From contig NZ_VNJI01000022.1 of assembly GCF_007786445.1 (NCBI RefSeq), forward strand, positions 1 through 64,000: a DNA stretch of 64,000 nt, written 5' to 3'. Shown one piece after another: positions 42,332 to 51,325 of this stretch. The DNA comes from Paenibacillus cremeus (GTDB lineage: Bacteria > Bacillota > Bacilli > Paenibacillales > NBRC-103111). The notes under the pieces were generated by a model, which worked only from the letters and a program-made list of their open reading frames with translations, searched no databases and was not told where the DNA came from. The translations under genes and the position numbers were made by a program. Positions within the stretch are counted from its first letter, which is position 1, and each line of letters starts with the position of its first letter.

Positions 42332-43909
42332 ATGAAGCCTGCAATTTTGCAAAAAACGGCCCAGGTTACCGTCACGCTGCTGATTCTCTCCATGCTGCTT
42401 CCGGTGCTGGCGTTCGCCTCTTCCGGGTTTAAAAACGTCAGCTACAAGAACGGCACCGTGACCGGTACAGTGTATTCCGATGTTTACAGCGTCAGCTCGC
42501 AGGTGTACATGTACGATCCGAGCGGCCACCAGCTTGCCGTTACCGGCGTTACATACAGCGTGTATGACGGGGTATACAATTATTCCTTCAGCGCCAGCGG
42601 CTTGAGCACTTATTCGTATCTTAATTTGTATGGCCCTGTTGGCGGGACACCTGTAGCCGATTCCGTTTATCAAGCGGTTTACCTGACCACGGATCCCGTC
42701 AATGGCGGTGGTGGCTATGGCGGTGGTGGTGGCGGTGGCGGCTGGGCATCCTCCGACTCAATCAGCGTGTATGCTTCTGGATTTGTAAGCAGCGATCAGC
42801 TGCTCAATTCCTTCAACCAGTATGACACGGTGACCTTGTCGCTTAGCGGCGATTTCGCCCTGATTCCGGCTAAAGCGCTCAACAGCTTTACCTCGGATCC
42901 GAAGAAGCTGCTCAAGGTGACGAACAGCAACGGAACGTACAGCATCCCGCTGAACGTACTGAAGCTGCAGCCGCTCGCGGACAGTGTCGGCGTTTCTGTA
43001 GACGATCTGACGCTGAAGGTCTCGATCAGTCAGGCCAGTTCGGCGACAGCCAATAGCGTCACTGCGGCCGCCGCTCAGCTTGGGGGGACATTGGCCAGCA
43101 GCGTCGTTGATTTCAACATCGTGGGCCTCGGCAAGGACAACAAAACCGCTCCACTGGACCTGGGCAACAGCTACCTCAGCCGGACGCTTCCGCTGACGAA
43201 GACGGTGAATCCGAACCAAGCGACCGCCGTCTGGTACAACGAGTCCACACAGAAGCTTAGCTTCGTCCCTGCCGTCTTCTCTGGGCAGTCGGCCGAGATC
43301 AAGCGCAATGGCAGCAGCCTTTACGCTGTGATCGAGTTGAACAAAAGCTTCAATGATACGCACGGCCATTGGGCTGAAAGCAATATTACGCTCTTGGCTA
43401 ATAAGCTTGTCGTAGACGGTGTTACCGATACGACGTTCCAGCCGGAGCGCAGTATTACCCGTGCGGAATTCGCCGCTCTGGTCGTTCGCTCCCTCGGCCT
43501 CGCCACGACCGGCACCAGCAGCTCGTTTAAAGACGTCGCTGCCAGCGATTGGTTTGCCGGTGTCGTCGGCGCTGCGGTCAACGCGAAGATCATCGACGGC
43601 TACGAGGACGGCACGTTCCGTCCAAGTGCCAGCATCAACCGCGAAGAGCTCGCGGCGATGGTGGTGCGCGCCCTGGCCTATGCCGGCGCGAAGCCGGACG
43701 TGAGCAGCGAGCAGCAAGCTGCGCTGCTGGCGAAGTTCAAGGACGCGAGCAGCATCGTCTGGGCGCAGAATGAGATCGCTGTAGCGATCAGCGCCGGCAT
43801 CATCGACGGGATGACGGACGATACGCTGGGTGCCCGTGGCACCGCTACTCGTGCGCAGTCCGCTACGATGCTGAAGCGACTGCTCACCAGCGCGAAGTTT
43901 ATTAATTAG
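42332..43909 (+). CDS. S-layer homology (SLH) domain surface protein
   Basis: Secreted 525-residue protein. Signal peptide to about residue 30, a beta-rich N-terminal domain (FKNVSYKNGTVTGTVYSD in outline), a poly-Gly linker (near residue 130), then a module of about 170 residues followed by three SLH domains (about 340-525) that bind pyruvylated cell-wall polymer. The module plus SLH region is strongly similar to the C-terminus of the giant protein at 52472, down to the final MLKRLL...FIN. AGATAGGAGTG precedes the ATG. The N-terminal domain has no recognised function. Confidence 0.9.
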   Translation: MKPAILQKTAQVTVTLLILSMLLPVLAFASSGFKNVSYKNGTVTGTVYSDVYSVSSQVYMYDPSGHQLAVTGVTYSVYDGVYNYSFSASGLSTYSYLNLYGPVGGTPVADSVYQAVYLTTDPVNGGGGYGGGGGGGGWASSDSISVYASGFVSSDQLLNSFNQYDTVTLSLSGDFALIPAKALNSFTSDPKKLLKVTNSNGTYSIPLNVLKLQPLADSVGVSVDDLTLKVSISQASSATANSVTAAAAQLGGTLASSVVDFNIVGLGKDNKTAPLDLGNSYLSRTLPLTKTVNPNQATAVWYNESTQKLSFVPAVFSGQSAEIKRNGSSLYAVIELNKSFNDTHGHWAESNITLLANKLVVDGVTDTTFQPERSITRAEFAALVVRSLGLATTGTSSSFKDVAASDWFAGVVGAAVNAKIIDGYEDGTFRPSASINREELAAMVVRALAYAGAKPDVSSEQQAALLAKFKDASSIVWAQNEIAVAISAGIIDGMTDDTLGARGTATRAQSATMLKRLLTSAKFIN

Positions 43910-43947
43910 TTTTAGAAGCAGAACCTTCCACTCTCCGAAATAAAAGA

Positions 43948-43987
43948 GCCTCCATCTCCGCTTAGCGGCGGATTTGGAGGTTTTTTG
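43948..43987 (+). terminator. Terminator of the SLH gene
   Basis: CCTCCA...TGGAGG outer stem, inner TCCGC/GCGGA stem, then TTTTTT. Confidence 0.85.
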
Positions 43988-44008
43988 TCGTACCAAAACT
44001 GGAAAGGA

Positions 44009-44037
44009 TTGCTACCCACAGACGATTGCGTTATGAT
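44009..44037 (+). promoter_or_regulatory. Candidate promoter of the nuclease-wHTH gene
   Basis: TTGCTA (44009-44014) and TATGAT (44032-44037) with a 17-bp spacer. Confidence 0.5.
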
Positions 44038-44128
44038 AGACATGAAGGTTAGTCGTGAAGCACACGCCGTTCGTTCCGGGGAGACTCTGGGCGAGCGGCT
44101 ATTTTATTTTTTGGGAGGCGTTGGGAAG

Positions 44129-44815
44129 ATGGATCCGGCGTTTGAGAAGGCGTACGAGCAGCTGATGGGACGGAGTGTGCGGGAAAGCAGCGCGGAACGA
44201 AAGCGCCGGTTGCAGGAGCATCATGGAATCGCAGAAAAGCTGCTTTTAGCAAATGTATGGTGGCCCGCGATCGGAAATTTGGATGGTCTTCATCCGGAGC
44301 ACGAGGTGCGTGACTTTAAGGACGGAGCTCGATTTGTCGACTTCGGCTATTTGCCAACACCACAATTAAAGGTGGTTCTGGAGCTGGATGGATATGGCCC
44401 CCATTGGCGGGATGTGAGCCGTTGGCAGTTTGCGGACCATCTTATGCGGCAAAATCACCTGCTAATAGACGACTGGAGGCTGCTGCGTTTTGCCTATGAT
44501 GATGTGCACGAGAAGCCGCGCCGCTGTCAGCAGGTTCTGCTGCAAGCGCTCGGCAAATGGGGGCATACACAGAAACGCGCGGACGTGCAGCTCACTTTGT
44601 ATGAGCAAGTAATACTGAAGTTTGCTCAAGGGTGTCCTGATGCGCTTACGCCTGCGAAGGTTTCGCAAGCGCTGGGGATGGATCCGCAGACAGCAATTAA
44701 ATATCTACGATCGCTCGCCGCAAAAGGACTCGTAACCCCTCTGCAATCGCGAACGGGCCGTATCATGCGTTACTCCGTTGCTGCTTCGGCATGGACTTTG
44801 TTTAGTAATAAGTAG
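44129..44815 (+). CDS. Predicted endonuclease fused to a winged-helix domain
   Basis: A 228-residue protein I do not recognise by name. The middle (about residues 45-140) looks like a DUF559/Vsr-type restriction-like fold: FVDFGYL, then KVVLELDGYGPHWRDV, then RWQFADHLMRQNHLLIDDWRLLRF. This gives the acidic E-x-D-G element and the later helix-strand pattern of such nucleases. The C-terminus (about 175-228) is a winged helix (LTPAKVSQALGMDPQTAIKYLRSLAAKGLV in outline). The open frame begins at 43985, but the ATG at 44129 behind GGGAGG is preferred. Its stop is 12 bp from tandem array 2. Confidence 0.65.
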   Translation: MDPAFEKAYEQLMGRSVRESSAERKRRLQEHHGIAEKLLLANVWWPAIGNLDGLHPEHEVRDFKDGARFVDFGYLPTPQLKVVLELDGYGPHWRDVSRWQFADHLMRQNHLLIDDWRLLRFAYDDVHEKPRRCQQVLLQALGKWGHTQKRADVQLTLYEQVILKFAQGCPDALTPAKVSQALGMDPQTAIKYLRSLAAKGLVTPLQSRTGRIMRYSVAASAWTLFSNK

Positions 44816-44827
44816 TAAGTGGGCGCT

Positions 44828-45593
44828 ATGCGGGAATTTTCCCCGCTCTTGCGGCCCATCGGCGGTGGCTCCGGTCCAGGTGCGGGATTTTTCCCGCTCT
44901 TGCGGCCCATCGGTGGCGCCTCCGGTCCAGGTGCGGGATTTTCCCCGCTCTTGCGGCCCATTCGCGGTGGCTCCGGTCCAAGTGCGGGATTTTCCCCGCT
45001 CTTGCGGCCCATCGGCGGCGCTTCCGGTCCAGGTGCGGGATTTTTCCCGCTCTTGCGGCCCAGCGGCGGCGCCTCCGGTCCAGGTGCGGGATTTTTCCCG
45101 CTCTTGCGGCCCATCGGCGGTGGCTCCGGTCCAGGTGCGGGATTTTTCCCGCTCTTGCGGCCCATCGGCGGCGCCTCCGGTCCAGGTGCGGGATTTTTCC
45201 CGCTCTTGCGGCCCATCGGCGGCGCCTTCGGTCCAGGTGCGGGATTTTCCCCGCTCTTGCGGCCCATTCGCGGTGGCTCCGGTCCAGGTGCGGGATTTTT
45301 CCCGCTCTTATGGCCCATCGGCGGCGCCTTCGGTCCAGGTGCGGGATTTTTCCAGCTCATGCGGCCCATTCGCGGTGGCTCCGGTCCAGGTGCGGGATTT
45401 TTCCCGCTCTTATGGCCCATCGGCGGCGCCTTCGGTCCAGGTGCGGGATTTTTCCCGCTCTTGCGGCCCATCGGCGGTGGCTCCGGTCCAGGTGCGGGAT
45501 TTTTCCCGCTCTTGCGGCCCATCGGCGGTGGCTCCGGTCCAAGTGCGGGATTTTTCCCGCTCTTGCGGCCCATCGGCGGCGCCTCCGGTCCAG
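44828..45593. repeat. 51-bp tandem array 2 (15 units)
   Basis: Fifteen head-to-tail units of 51 bp, most differing at only a few positions. Each begins with a perfect hairpin GCGGGA-TTTT-TCCCGC, followed by CTTGCGGCCCAT and a GC-rich half in two versions (GGCGGCGCC or CGGTGGC). The versions partly alternate, giving runs with a 102-bp super-period. Frames stay open on both strands because 51 is divisible by three, but none has a convincing ribosome site, so I treat them as non-coding. The array lies between convergent gene ends. Confidence 0.93.
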
Positions 45594-45609
45594 GTGCGAG
45601 CCTCCACAA

Positions 45610-45648
45610 ACACAAAAAGAATCTGGCCAATTAAGACCAGACTCTACC
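45610..45648 (-). terminator. Terminator of the peptide-transport operon
   Basis: TCTGGTC-TTAATT-GGCCAGA on the minus strand, followed by TTCTTTTTG, just past the stop codon at 45657. The tandem array lies beyond it. Confidence 0.7.
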
Positions 45649-45656
45649 TCAAACCT

Positions 45657-46553
45657 CTAATGCTTCATGCGCGGATCCAGGGCGTCGCGCAGGCCGTCGC
45701 CGATCAGGTTGAAGCCCAGCACGGTCAGCATGATCGAGATGCCCGGGAACAGCACCGTCCACGGCGCGTTCTGGATGAACTGGCGCGAGTCGGACAGCAT
45801 TTTTCCCCACTCCGGCTCCGGCGGCTGAGCGCCTAGGCCCAGGAAGCCGAGCGCGGCGCACTCGATGATCGCGGTGGCGATGCCGAGCGTCCCTTGGACG
45901 ATGATCGGCGCGATGCTGTTCGGCAAAATGTGATGGAACAAAATACGCCCATCCTTCATCCCCAGCGCCCTCGCCGCCATGATGTACTCCTCAGCCTTCA
46001 AGCTGAGCACCTTCGAGCGGACCATCCGGCCGAACACCGGAATGTTCACGATCGCGATGGCGAGCAGCGAGTTTTGCAGCGACGGTCCCAGGGCCGCGAC
46101 GATGGCGATCGCCAGCAGAATGCCTGGGAACGAGAGTAAAATATCGAACAAACGGGAAATGATCGTATCCGTCCAGCGCCCATAAAATCCGGCCAAAATC
46201 CCGAAAAATGTGCCAAACACGATCGATCCGAGTACGGACATGGTTCCGACCCATAGTGAAATCCGGGTGCCATACACGATTCTCGTAAACAAGTCCCTAC
46301 CCAGATCGTCGGTGCCAAACCAATGGGTACCACTTGGAGCCTGCAAACGATCCGTCAAATTCGGCTCTTTATAATCAAAATGCGTGATCCATGGAGCGAT
46401 GATGGCGAGCAGAATAAAAAATAACAAAATCACCAGTCCGGTCATCGCCAGCTTGTTTCTGGCAAAGCCCCGCCATGCGTCAAACCAGGGGTTCGACGGA
46501 CGTTCGACCGCCATGCTGCTCATTTTCAAATTCGTTGTTGCCGGTTGTGCCAT
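45657..46553 (-). CDS. Peptide ABC transporter permease, DppC/OppC type
   Basis: Inner-membrane subunit of 298 residues with an N-terminal OppC-type extension (FARNKLAMTGLVIL), about six helices and the binding-protein-dependent transport signature (EYIMAARALGMKDGRILFHHILPN in outline). It pairs with the DppB-type permease encoded 12 bp upstream. Confidence 0.92.
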   Translation of the reverse strand: MAQPATTNLKMSSMAVERPSNPWFDAWRGFARNKLAMTGLVILLFFILLAIIAPWITHFDYKEPNLTDRLQAPSGTHWFGTDDLGRDLFTRIVYGTRISLWVGTMSVLGSIVFGTFFGILAGFYGRWTDTIISRLFDILLSFPGILLAIAIVAALGPSLQNSLLAIAIVNIPVFGRMVRSKVLSLKAEEYIMAARALGMKDGRILFHHILPNSIAPIIVQGTLGIATAIIECAALGFLGLGAQPPEPEWGKMLSDSRQFIQNAPWTVLFPGISIMLTVLGFNLIGDGLRDALDPRMKH

Positions 46554-46565
46554 GCCGCGTCCCCC

Positions 46566-47570
46566 CTACTTATAGCTGATTCTCGGATCGACGGCCGCAT
46601 AGAGCAGGTCGACAAGGAGATTGATCAGAACAAACAACAGCGCAATAATCAAAATGCCGGACTGAATGACCGGATAATCCCGGGAGCTGATCGCATCAAA
46701 AATATACCGCCCTACACCCGGCCAAGCAAAAATCGTCTCCGTCAGCACCGCGCCTCCAAGCAGCAGCCCCGTCTGCAGACCGATGATGGTCATCACCGGA
46801 ATCAGAGCATTGCGCAGCGCATGCTTGTAGATGATAAAAAACTGCGACAGCCCCTTTGCCTTCGCCGTCCGAATAAAGTCGGAGCGAAGCACCTCCAGCA
46901 TGCTGGCGCGGGTAATCCGGGCGATGATCGCCATCGGAATCGTACCGAGCGCAATCCCCGGCAGGATCAAATGCTTCACCACCGTCCACAGCTGATCCCA
47001 ACGCCCCCCCAGAATCGCATCGATCGTGTAAATGTTGGTGATCGACTCCACCGGATCCCGCACATCCATGCGTCCGATCGACGGAAGCCACTGCAGCTTC
47101 AGCGCGAAAATCCACTGCTCCATCAGCCCCAGCCAAAAAATCGGCATCGACACGCCGACGAGCGCGATCAGCATACTGCCATAATCAAACCAGGAATTTT
47201 GCTTCCAGGCGCTAAAAATCCCGGCATTCACGCCGACAATGACCGCGATCAGCATACTGACAATCGTCAGCTCGGCCGTAGCGGCCAGGTAAGGTCCAAT
47301 TTCCTGCGCAATCGGCACTTTCGTACGGATCGAGGTGCCCAGGTCACCGGACAGCAGCTTTTTGCCATATTCAAAATACTGCACATAGAGCGGATCATCC
47401 AAGCCCAGCTCCACCCGTAAGGCCGCCTTCGCCTCGGGGCTCGCTTTTTCCCCCAGAATCGTTTCGGCAGGGTCACCAGGAATTGCGTGAATAATGCAAA
47501 AGACAATGAGAGTCATGCCGATGAGAACCGGTATTAATTGAACTAAGCGTCTCATGATGTACGCTGCCAT
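46566..47570 (-). CDS. Peptide ABC transporter permease, DppB/OppB type
   Basis: A 334-residue permease with six helices, beginning MAAYIMRRLVQLIPVLIGMT, the typical DppB start, and the conserved cytoplasmic loop FIRTAKAKGLSQFFIIYKHALRNA (in outline) that contacts the ATPases. It follows the binding-protein gene after an intra-operon hairpin. Confidence 0.93.
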   Translation of the reverse strand: MAAYIMRRLVQLIPVLIGMTLIVFCIIHAIPGDPAETILGEKASPEAKAALRVELGLDDPLYVQYFEYGKKLLSGDLGTSIRTKVPIAQEIGPYLAATAELTIVSMLIAVIVGVNAGIFSAWKQNSWFDYGSMLIALVGVSMPIFWLGLMEQWIFALKLQWLPSIGRMDVRDPVESITNIYTIDAILGGRWDQLWTVVKHLILPGIALGTIPMAIIARITRASMLEVLRSDFIRTAKAKGLSQFFIIYKHALRNALIPVMTIIGLQTGLLLGGAVLTETIFAWPGVGRYIFDAISSRDYPVIQSGILIIALLFVLINLLVDLLYAAVDPRISYK

Positions 47571-47590
47571 GATGAATCACCCGCTTTCGT

Positions 47591-47632
47591 TAAAAAACAA
47601 AGGCGGCTGGTACTACCAGCCTACCGCCGCCC
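47591..47632 (-). terminator. Intra-operon terminator-like hairpin
   Basis: On the minus strand GGCGG-TA-GGCTGG-TAGTA-CCAGCC-GCC followed by TTTGTTTTTT, between the binding-protein and permease genes. Such partial terminators commonly keep binding-protein levels above permease levels. Confidence 0.7.
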
Positions 47633-47651
47633 TTGCCAAAAGTGTCTTGTC

Positions 47652-49292
47652 TTACTTAAAGTAAACGTCCGTGTACGCCTCCGAGCCTGTTGGCGACGGT
47701 ACGAAGCCGGCCAGGTTCGCTTTGGCCGCCATCAACGGCGTGGAGTGAACGAGCGGAACCCATGGAGCGTCTTTTTTGATAATGACTTGCGCTTTCTTGT
47801 ACAGCTCTTCCCGCTTCGCTTTGTCCGTTGCAGATTGGGCCTCGACTAATAGCGGGTGGAGCTCCTCGCTCGCATAGAAGCTGCGATTGTTACCGCCAAC
47901 CGTGTCTTTGTCCAGCAGGGAGTAGATGAAGTTATCCGGATCCCCATTGTCGCCGGTCCAGCCGAGCATGTACATGTCGTCTTTCTCGCCTTTTTTCGCA
48001 TCCTCCAAGTAGGTCGCCCACTCCGGAGAAGCAATCTTCGTTTTCACACCAATCTTGGCAAAATCCGCTTGAATCGCTTCCGCCACCTTCTTGCCATCCG
48101 GCATATAAGGGCGGGAAACCGGCATCGCGTAGAACGTATACTCGCCTGGCAGCCCGTTCGGGTAGCCTGCTTCCTTCAGAAGCGCTTTGGCCTTTTCCAG
48201 ATCATACGGATAGTCTTGAATGTCTTTGTTGTAGCCCCACAGGGACGGCGGCATTGGGTTGACTGCCGGCTCAGCCAGGCCTGCGAAGAACGCGGAGATG
48301 ATCGCTTTCTTGTTCACCGCATAGTTGAGAGCCTGACGCACCTTCGGATCGTCAAACGGCTTTTTCTTCAGGTTGAAGCCGAGGTAGCCGACGTTGAAGG
48401 ACGGGCGAACGACCTTTTGCAGATTCTTGTTCGCTTCGAGCGTCTTCAGATCGTCCGGGTTCACGCCTTCGATCAGGTCGAGCTCATTGTTTTGCAGCGC
48501 CGTGTACCGAGCGGAGTTGTCCGGAATCGTGCGCACGATCACTTTGTTCAGCTTCGGAAGCCCTTGCTTCCAGTAGTTCGGGTTTTTCTCCAGCGTGATG
48601 GAGTCGTTGCGCTTCCACTCTTTAAAGACGAACGGGCCTGTACCGACCGGCTCGGACTTGAACTTCTCCTTCTTCTCTTGAATCGCCTTCGGGCTGCCGA
48701 TGCTGAACGCAGGCATGGCGATATTTTGCAGGAACGGAGCTTGCGGCTTGTTGAGCGTAAATTGAACGGTGTTCGCATCCACAGCCTTCACTTCTTTAAT
48801 GACGCGTGCGGTCTCGATCCCGAACATGGAGTTGTAGTAGTCAAACGAATCGCCTTGGAATTTGTAAGGGCTCTTCGGATCGCTCCAGCGGTTGAAGTTG
48901 AACACGACTGCATCGGCGTTAAAATCAGTGCCGTCATGGAACTTCACGCCTTTACGCAATGTAAAGGTATACACCAAGCCGTCAGGAGAAACCTTCCAGC
49001 TCTCTGCGAGTCCTGGCTGTACTTCGGTTGTGCCCGGCTTGTACTCCAGCAGCTTGTCGAACACTTGCTGTGCGATCTTGATGGACTCGCCATCGGTGAC
49101 GATCGCTGGATCGAGGTTCGCCGAATCGCCGCCGCGCCCTACGATTAGGGTGTCCTGTACCTTTTTGCCCGGCGCTGGCGTATCTTGCTTGCTTGCCTCT
49201 TGTTTCGGCGCCTCCGGCGTTTTGCTGCATCCGGATACAGCCAGAGAAATGGCCAGAACAGACATCATTCCGGCAGCTGCCCACTTTTTCAT
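47652..49292 (-). CDS. Peptide-binding lipoprotein (SBP family 5)
   Basis: Extracellular solute-binding protein of 546 residues, lipidated at C22 (AVSGCSK). Family 5 features include LAESWKVSPDGLVYTFTLRKGVKFHDG (in outline) near residue 90-120 and FNLKKKPFDDPKVRQALNYAVNK in mid-sequence. It captures di- or oligopeptides, or other ligands, for the DppB/C and ATPase subunits. The gamma-glutamyl hydrolase at the head of the operon hints at gamma-glutamyl or amide-containing peptides (inference). Confidence 0.92.
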   Translation of the reverse strand: MKKWAAAGMMSVLAISLAVSGCSKTPEAPKQEASKQDTPAPGKKVQDTLIVGRGGDSANLDPAIVTDGESIKIAQQVFDKLLEYKPGTTEVQPGLAESWKVSPDGLVYTFTLRKGVKFHDGTDFNADAVVFNFNRWSDPKSPYKFQGDSFDYYNSMFGIETARVIKEVKAVDANTVQFTLNKPQAPFLQNIAMPAFSIGSPKAIQEKKEKFKSEPVGTGPFVFKEWKRNDSITLEKNPNYWKQGLPKLNKVIVRTIPDNSARYTALQNNELDLIEGVNPDDLKTLEANKNLQKVVRPSFNVGYLGFNLKKKPFDDPKVRQALNYAVNKKAIISAFFAGLAEPAVNPMPPSLWGYNKDIQDYPYDLEKAKALLKEAGYPNGLPGEYTFYAMPVSRPYMPDGKKVAEAIQADFAKIGVKTKIASPEWATYLEDAKKGEKDDMYMLGWTGDNGDPDNFIYSLLDKDTVGGNNRSFYASEELHPLLVEAQSATDKAKREELYKKAQVIIKKDAPWVPLVHSTPLMAAKANLAGFVPSPTGSEAYTDVYFK

Positions 49293-49357
49293 GCAAAGAC
49301 CCTCCTAAAAATATGTTCTAATTTTTTTATATGCTAACTCCGGCCTGACCTTATAGA

Positions 49358-50326
49358 TCAAGCGTAGAGATGGCACGCCACCTGATGTCCGGCGCCCACC
49401 GGCTTCAGCTGAGGACGCTCGGTCTTGCAGCGATCCGTCGCCAGCGGACAGCGGGTATGAAACGCACAGCCTAAGGGCGCATTTGCCGGACTCGGCACAT
49501 CGCCTTGAAGAATGATCCGCTGCTTTTCGGTAAACGGATCCGGTACGGGAACGGCGGACAGCAGCGCCTGCGTGTAGGGATGCTTAGGCTCGCGATACAG
49601 CTCCTTCGTATCGGCGAGCTCGACGATGCGGCCCAAATACATGACCGCTACCCGGTCGCAAAAATGCTTCACCACGCTCAAATCGTGGGCGATGAAAATA
49701 TAGGTCAGCTGAAACTGCTTTTGCAGATCCTTCAGCAAATTAATGATTTGCGACTGGATGGACACGTCCAAGGCCGACACCGGCTCATCCGCCACAATCA
49801 GCTTCGGCTTGAGCGCCAGCGCCCGGGCAATCACAATCCGCTGACGCTGCCCTCCGGAAAACTGGTGCGGAAAACGGTCCAGCTGCGATCGGTTCAAGCC
49901 AACGTGCTCCATCAGCTCCAGCACCCGTTCCATGCGCTCCTCGGCATTGCCGATCCCGTGGACGATGTACGGCTCCTCCAAAATTTTGCGCACCGTGTGT
50001 CTCGGGTTCAACGAGGCAAACGGGTCTTGGAACACCACCTGCATGTCCTTGCGGATGAGGCGAAGCTGCTCCTTGGACATCGACGTGATCTCCTGCCCGT
50101 CGAACATGACCTTGCCCTCGGAGGGCTCGATCAGCCGTAGAATCGATCGGCCCGTCGTCGACTTGCCGCAGCCGCTCTCCCCTACGAGCCCGAACGACTC
50201 GCCTTTTTTCACATGAAAGGAAATATCATCGACCGCCTTGACGCTGCCGACTTCTTTGCGGAACAGGCCGGCCCGGATCGGAAAATATGTTTTCAACTGA
50301 TGCACTTCCAAAAGATTCGGATTCAC
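49358..50326 (-). CDS. Peptide ABC transporter ATPase, DppF/OppF type
   Basis: ATPase of 322 residues: Walker A GESGCGKS, signature FSGGQRQR, Walker B KLIVADEP, plus the C-terminal oligopeptide-transporter region with cysteines (CAFHTRCPLATDRC) that in this family bind an Fe-S cluster. It starts at GTG 50326 directly after the OppD stop codon, with GAGGTG ahead. Confidence 0.92.
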   Translation of the reverse strand: MNPNLLEVHQLKTYFPIRAGLFRKEVGSVKAVDDISFHVKKGESFGLVGESGCGKSTTGRSILRLIEPSEGKVMFDGQEITSMSKEQLRLIRKDMQVVFQDPFASLNPRHTVRKILEEPYIVHGIGNAEERMERVLELMEHVGLNRSQLDRFPHQFSGGQRQRIVIARALALKPKLIVADEPVSALDVSIQSQIINLLKDLQKQFQLTYIFIAHDLSVVKHFCDRVAVMYLGRIVELADTKELYREPKHPYTQALLSAVPVPDPFTEKQRIILQGDVPSPANAPLGCAFHTRCPLATDRCKTERPQLKPVGAGHQVACHLYA

Positions 50327-51301
50327 TTAAGCACCTCTTTCATCGGTCAGCCAGCATCTGCTGCGGTGTCCGGCCTCGAGCTCGGTCAATTCCGGCAGCT
50401 CGGTGCGGCAGCGGTCCATCGCGTATTCGCAGCGGGGAGCGAACCGGCAGCCTGCCGTAATGGCCCCCGGCATCGGCACGTTGCCCGGGATGGAGTAAAG
50501 CTGCTCCTTGTCCAGATCCATGCGGGGAATCGATTGGAGCAGGCCTTTGGTGTAGGGATGCGACGGATTCCGGAAAATATCGGCGACGCTGCCATCCTCC
50601 ACGACCTTCCCTGCGTACATAACAGCCACCCGGCTGCAAACCTCAGCGACCACGCCCAAATCGTGCGTGATCAGCATGATAGCGGTTCCGGTTTCCTGAT
50701 TTAAGGTTTTCATCAAGTCCAGAATCTGTGCTTGGATCGTCACGTCGAGTGCCGTCGTCGGCTCATCGGCGATCAAGAGCTGCGGCTCGCAGCTGAGCGC
50801 CATCGCGATCATAACGCGCTGCCGCATCCCGCCGGACAGCTGATGAGGGTACTCATCCATAATCGCTTCCGCGCGTGGAATGCCAACCTTTCTCAGCATA
50901 TCGACGGATACATTGCGTGCTTCCTTACTGCTGACGCGCTTATGCAGCTTGACCGTCTCTGAAATTTGTTGACCTATGGTCAATAAAGGGTTAAGAGAAG
51001 TCATCGGTTCTTGGAAAATCATCGATATTTCGTTTCCGCGAAGCTTTTTCATGCGCTTTTCTTTGGCTTCCAGCAAATTCTCGTTCTTGAAGAGGATCGC
51101 CCCCTTCATTTTTCCCACCGGCGGGATCAGCTGCATGATCGATAGCGACGTTACGCTTTTGCCGCACCCAGACTCTCCGACAATGCCTAGCACCTCGCCC
51201 GGCTCTATATACAGATCCACTCCGTCGACCGCAGGCACGACACCGCGATCCGTCTCGAAATGGGTGTGCAGCCCTTTAATCTCCAGCAATTTCTGTGTCA
51301 T
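50327..51301 (-). CDS. Peptide ABC transporter ATPase, DppD/OppD type
   Basis: ATPase of 324 residues with Walker A GESGCGKS, signature LSGGMRQR, Walker B LLIADEP and the C-terminal cysteine region ([14 protein letters not shown]). It forms the heterodimeric motor with the DppF-type ATPase. It begins 24 bp after the hydrolase stop codon. Confidence 0.92.
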   Translation of the reverse strand: MTQKLLEIKGLHTHFETDRGVVPAVDGVDLYIEPGEVLGIVGESGCGKSVTSLSIMQLIPPVGKMKGAILFKNENLLEAKEKRMKKLRGNEISMIFQEPMTSLNPLLTIGQQISETVKLHKRVSSKEARNVSVDMLRKVGIPRAEAIMDEYPHQLSGGMRQRVMIAMALSCEPQLLIADEPTTALDVTIQAQILDLMKTLNQETGTAIMLITHDLGVVAEVCSRVAVMYAGKVVEDGSVADIFRNPSHPYTKGLLQSIPRMDLDKEQLYSIPGNVPMPGAITAGCRFAPRCEYAMDRCRTELPELTELEAGHRSRCWLTDERGA

Positions 51302-51325
51302 CTCAGTTGCAGCCCCTTATTCGTT

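Noticed and set aside
17294-45593. CRISPR arrays
   Set aside because: The repeats are contiguous with no unique spacers, and no cas genes are present.
44770-45836. Long Pro/Gly-rich ORFs through array 2 (up to 352 residues)
   Set aside because: Same period effect; starts are TTG or internal codons without Shine-Dalgarno, and the plus frames run into the dppC-type gene.
47856-49148. 430-residue plus-strand ORF opposite the peptide-binding protein
   Set aside because: Antisense shadow of a clearly recognised gene with biased codon use.
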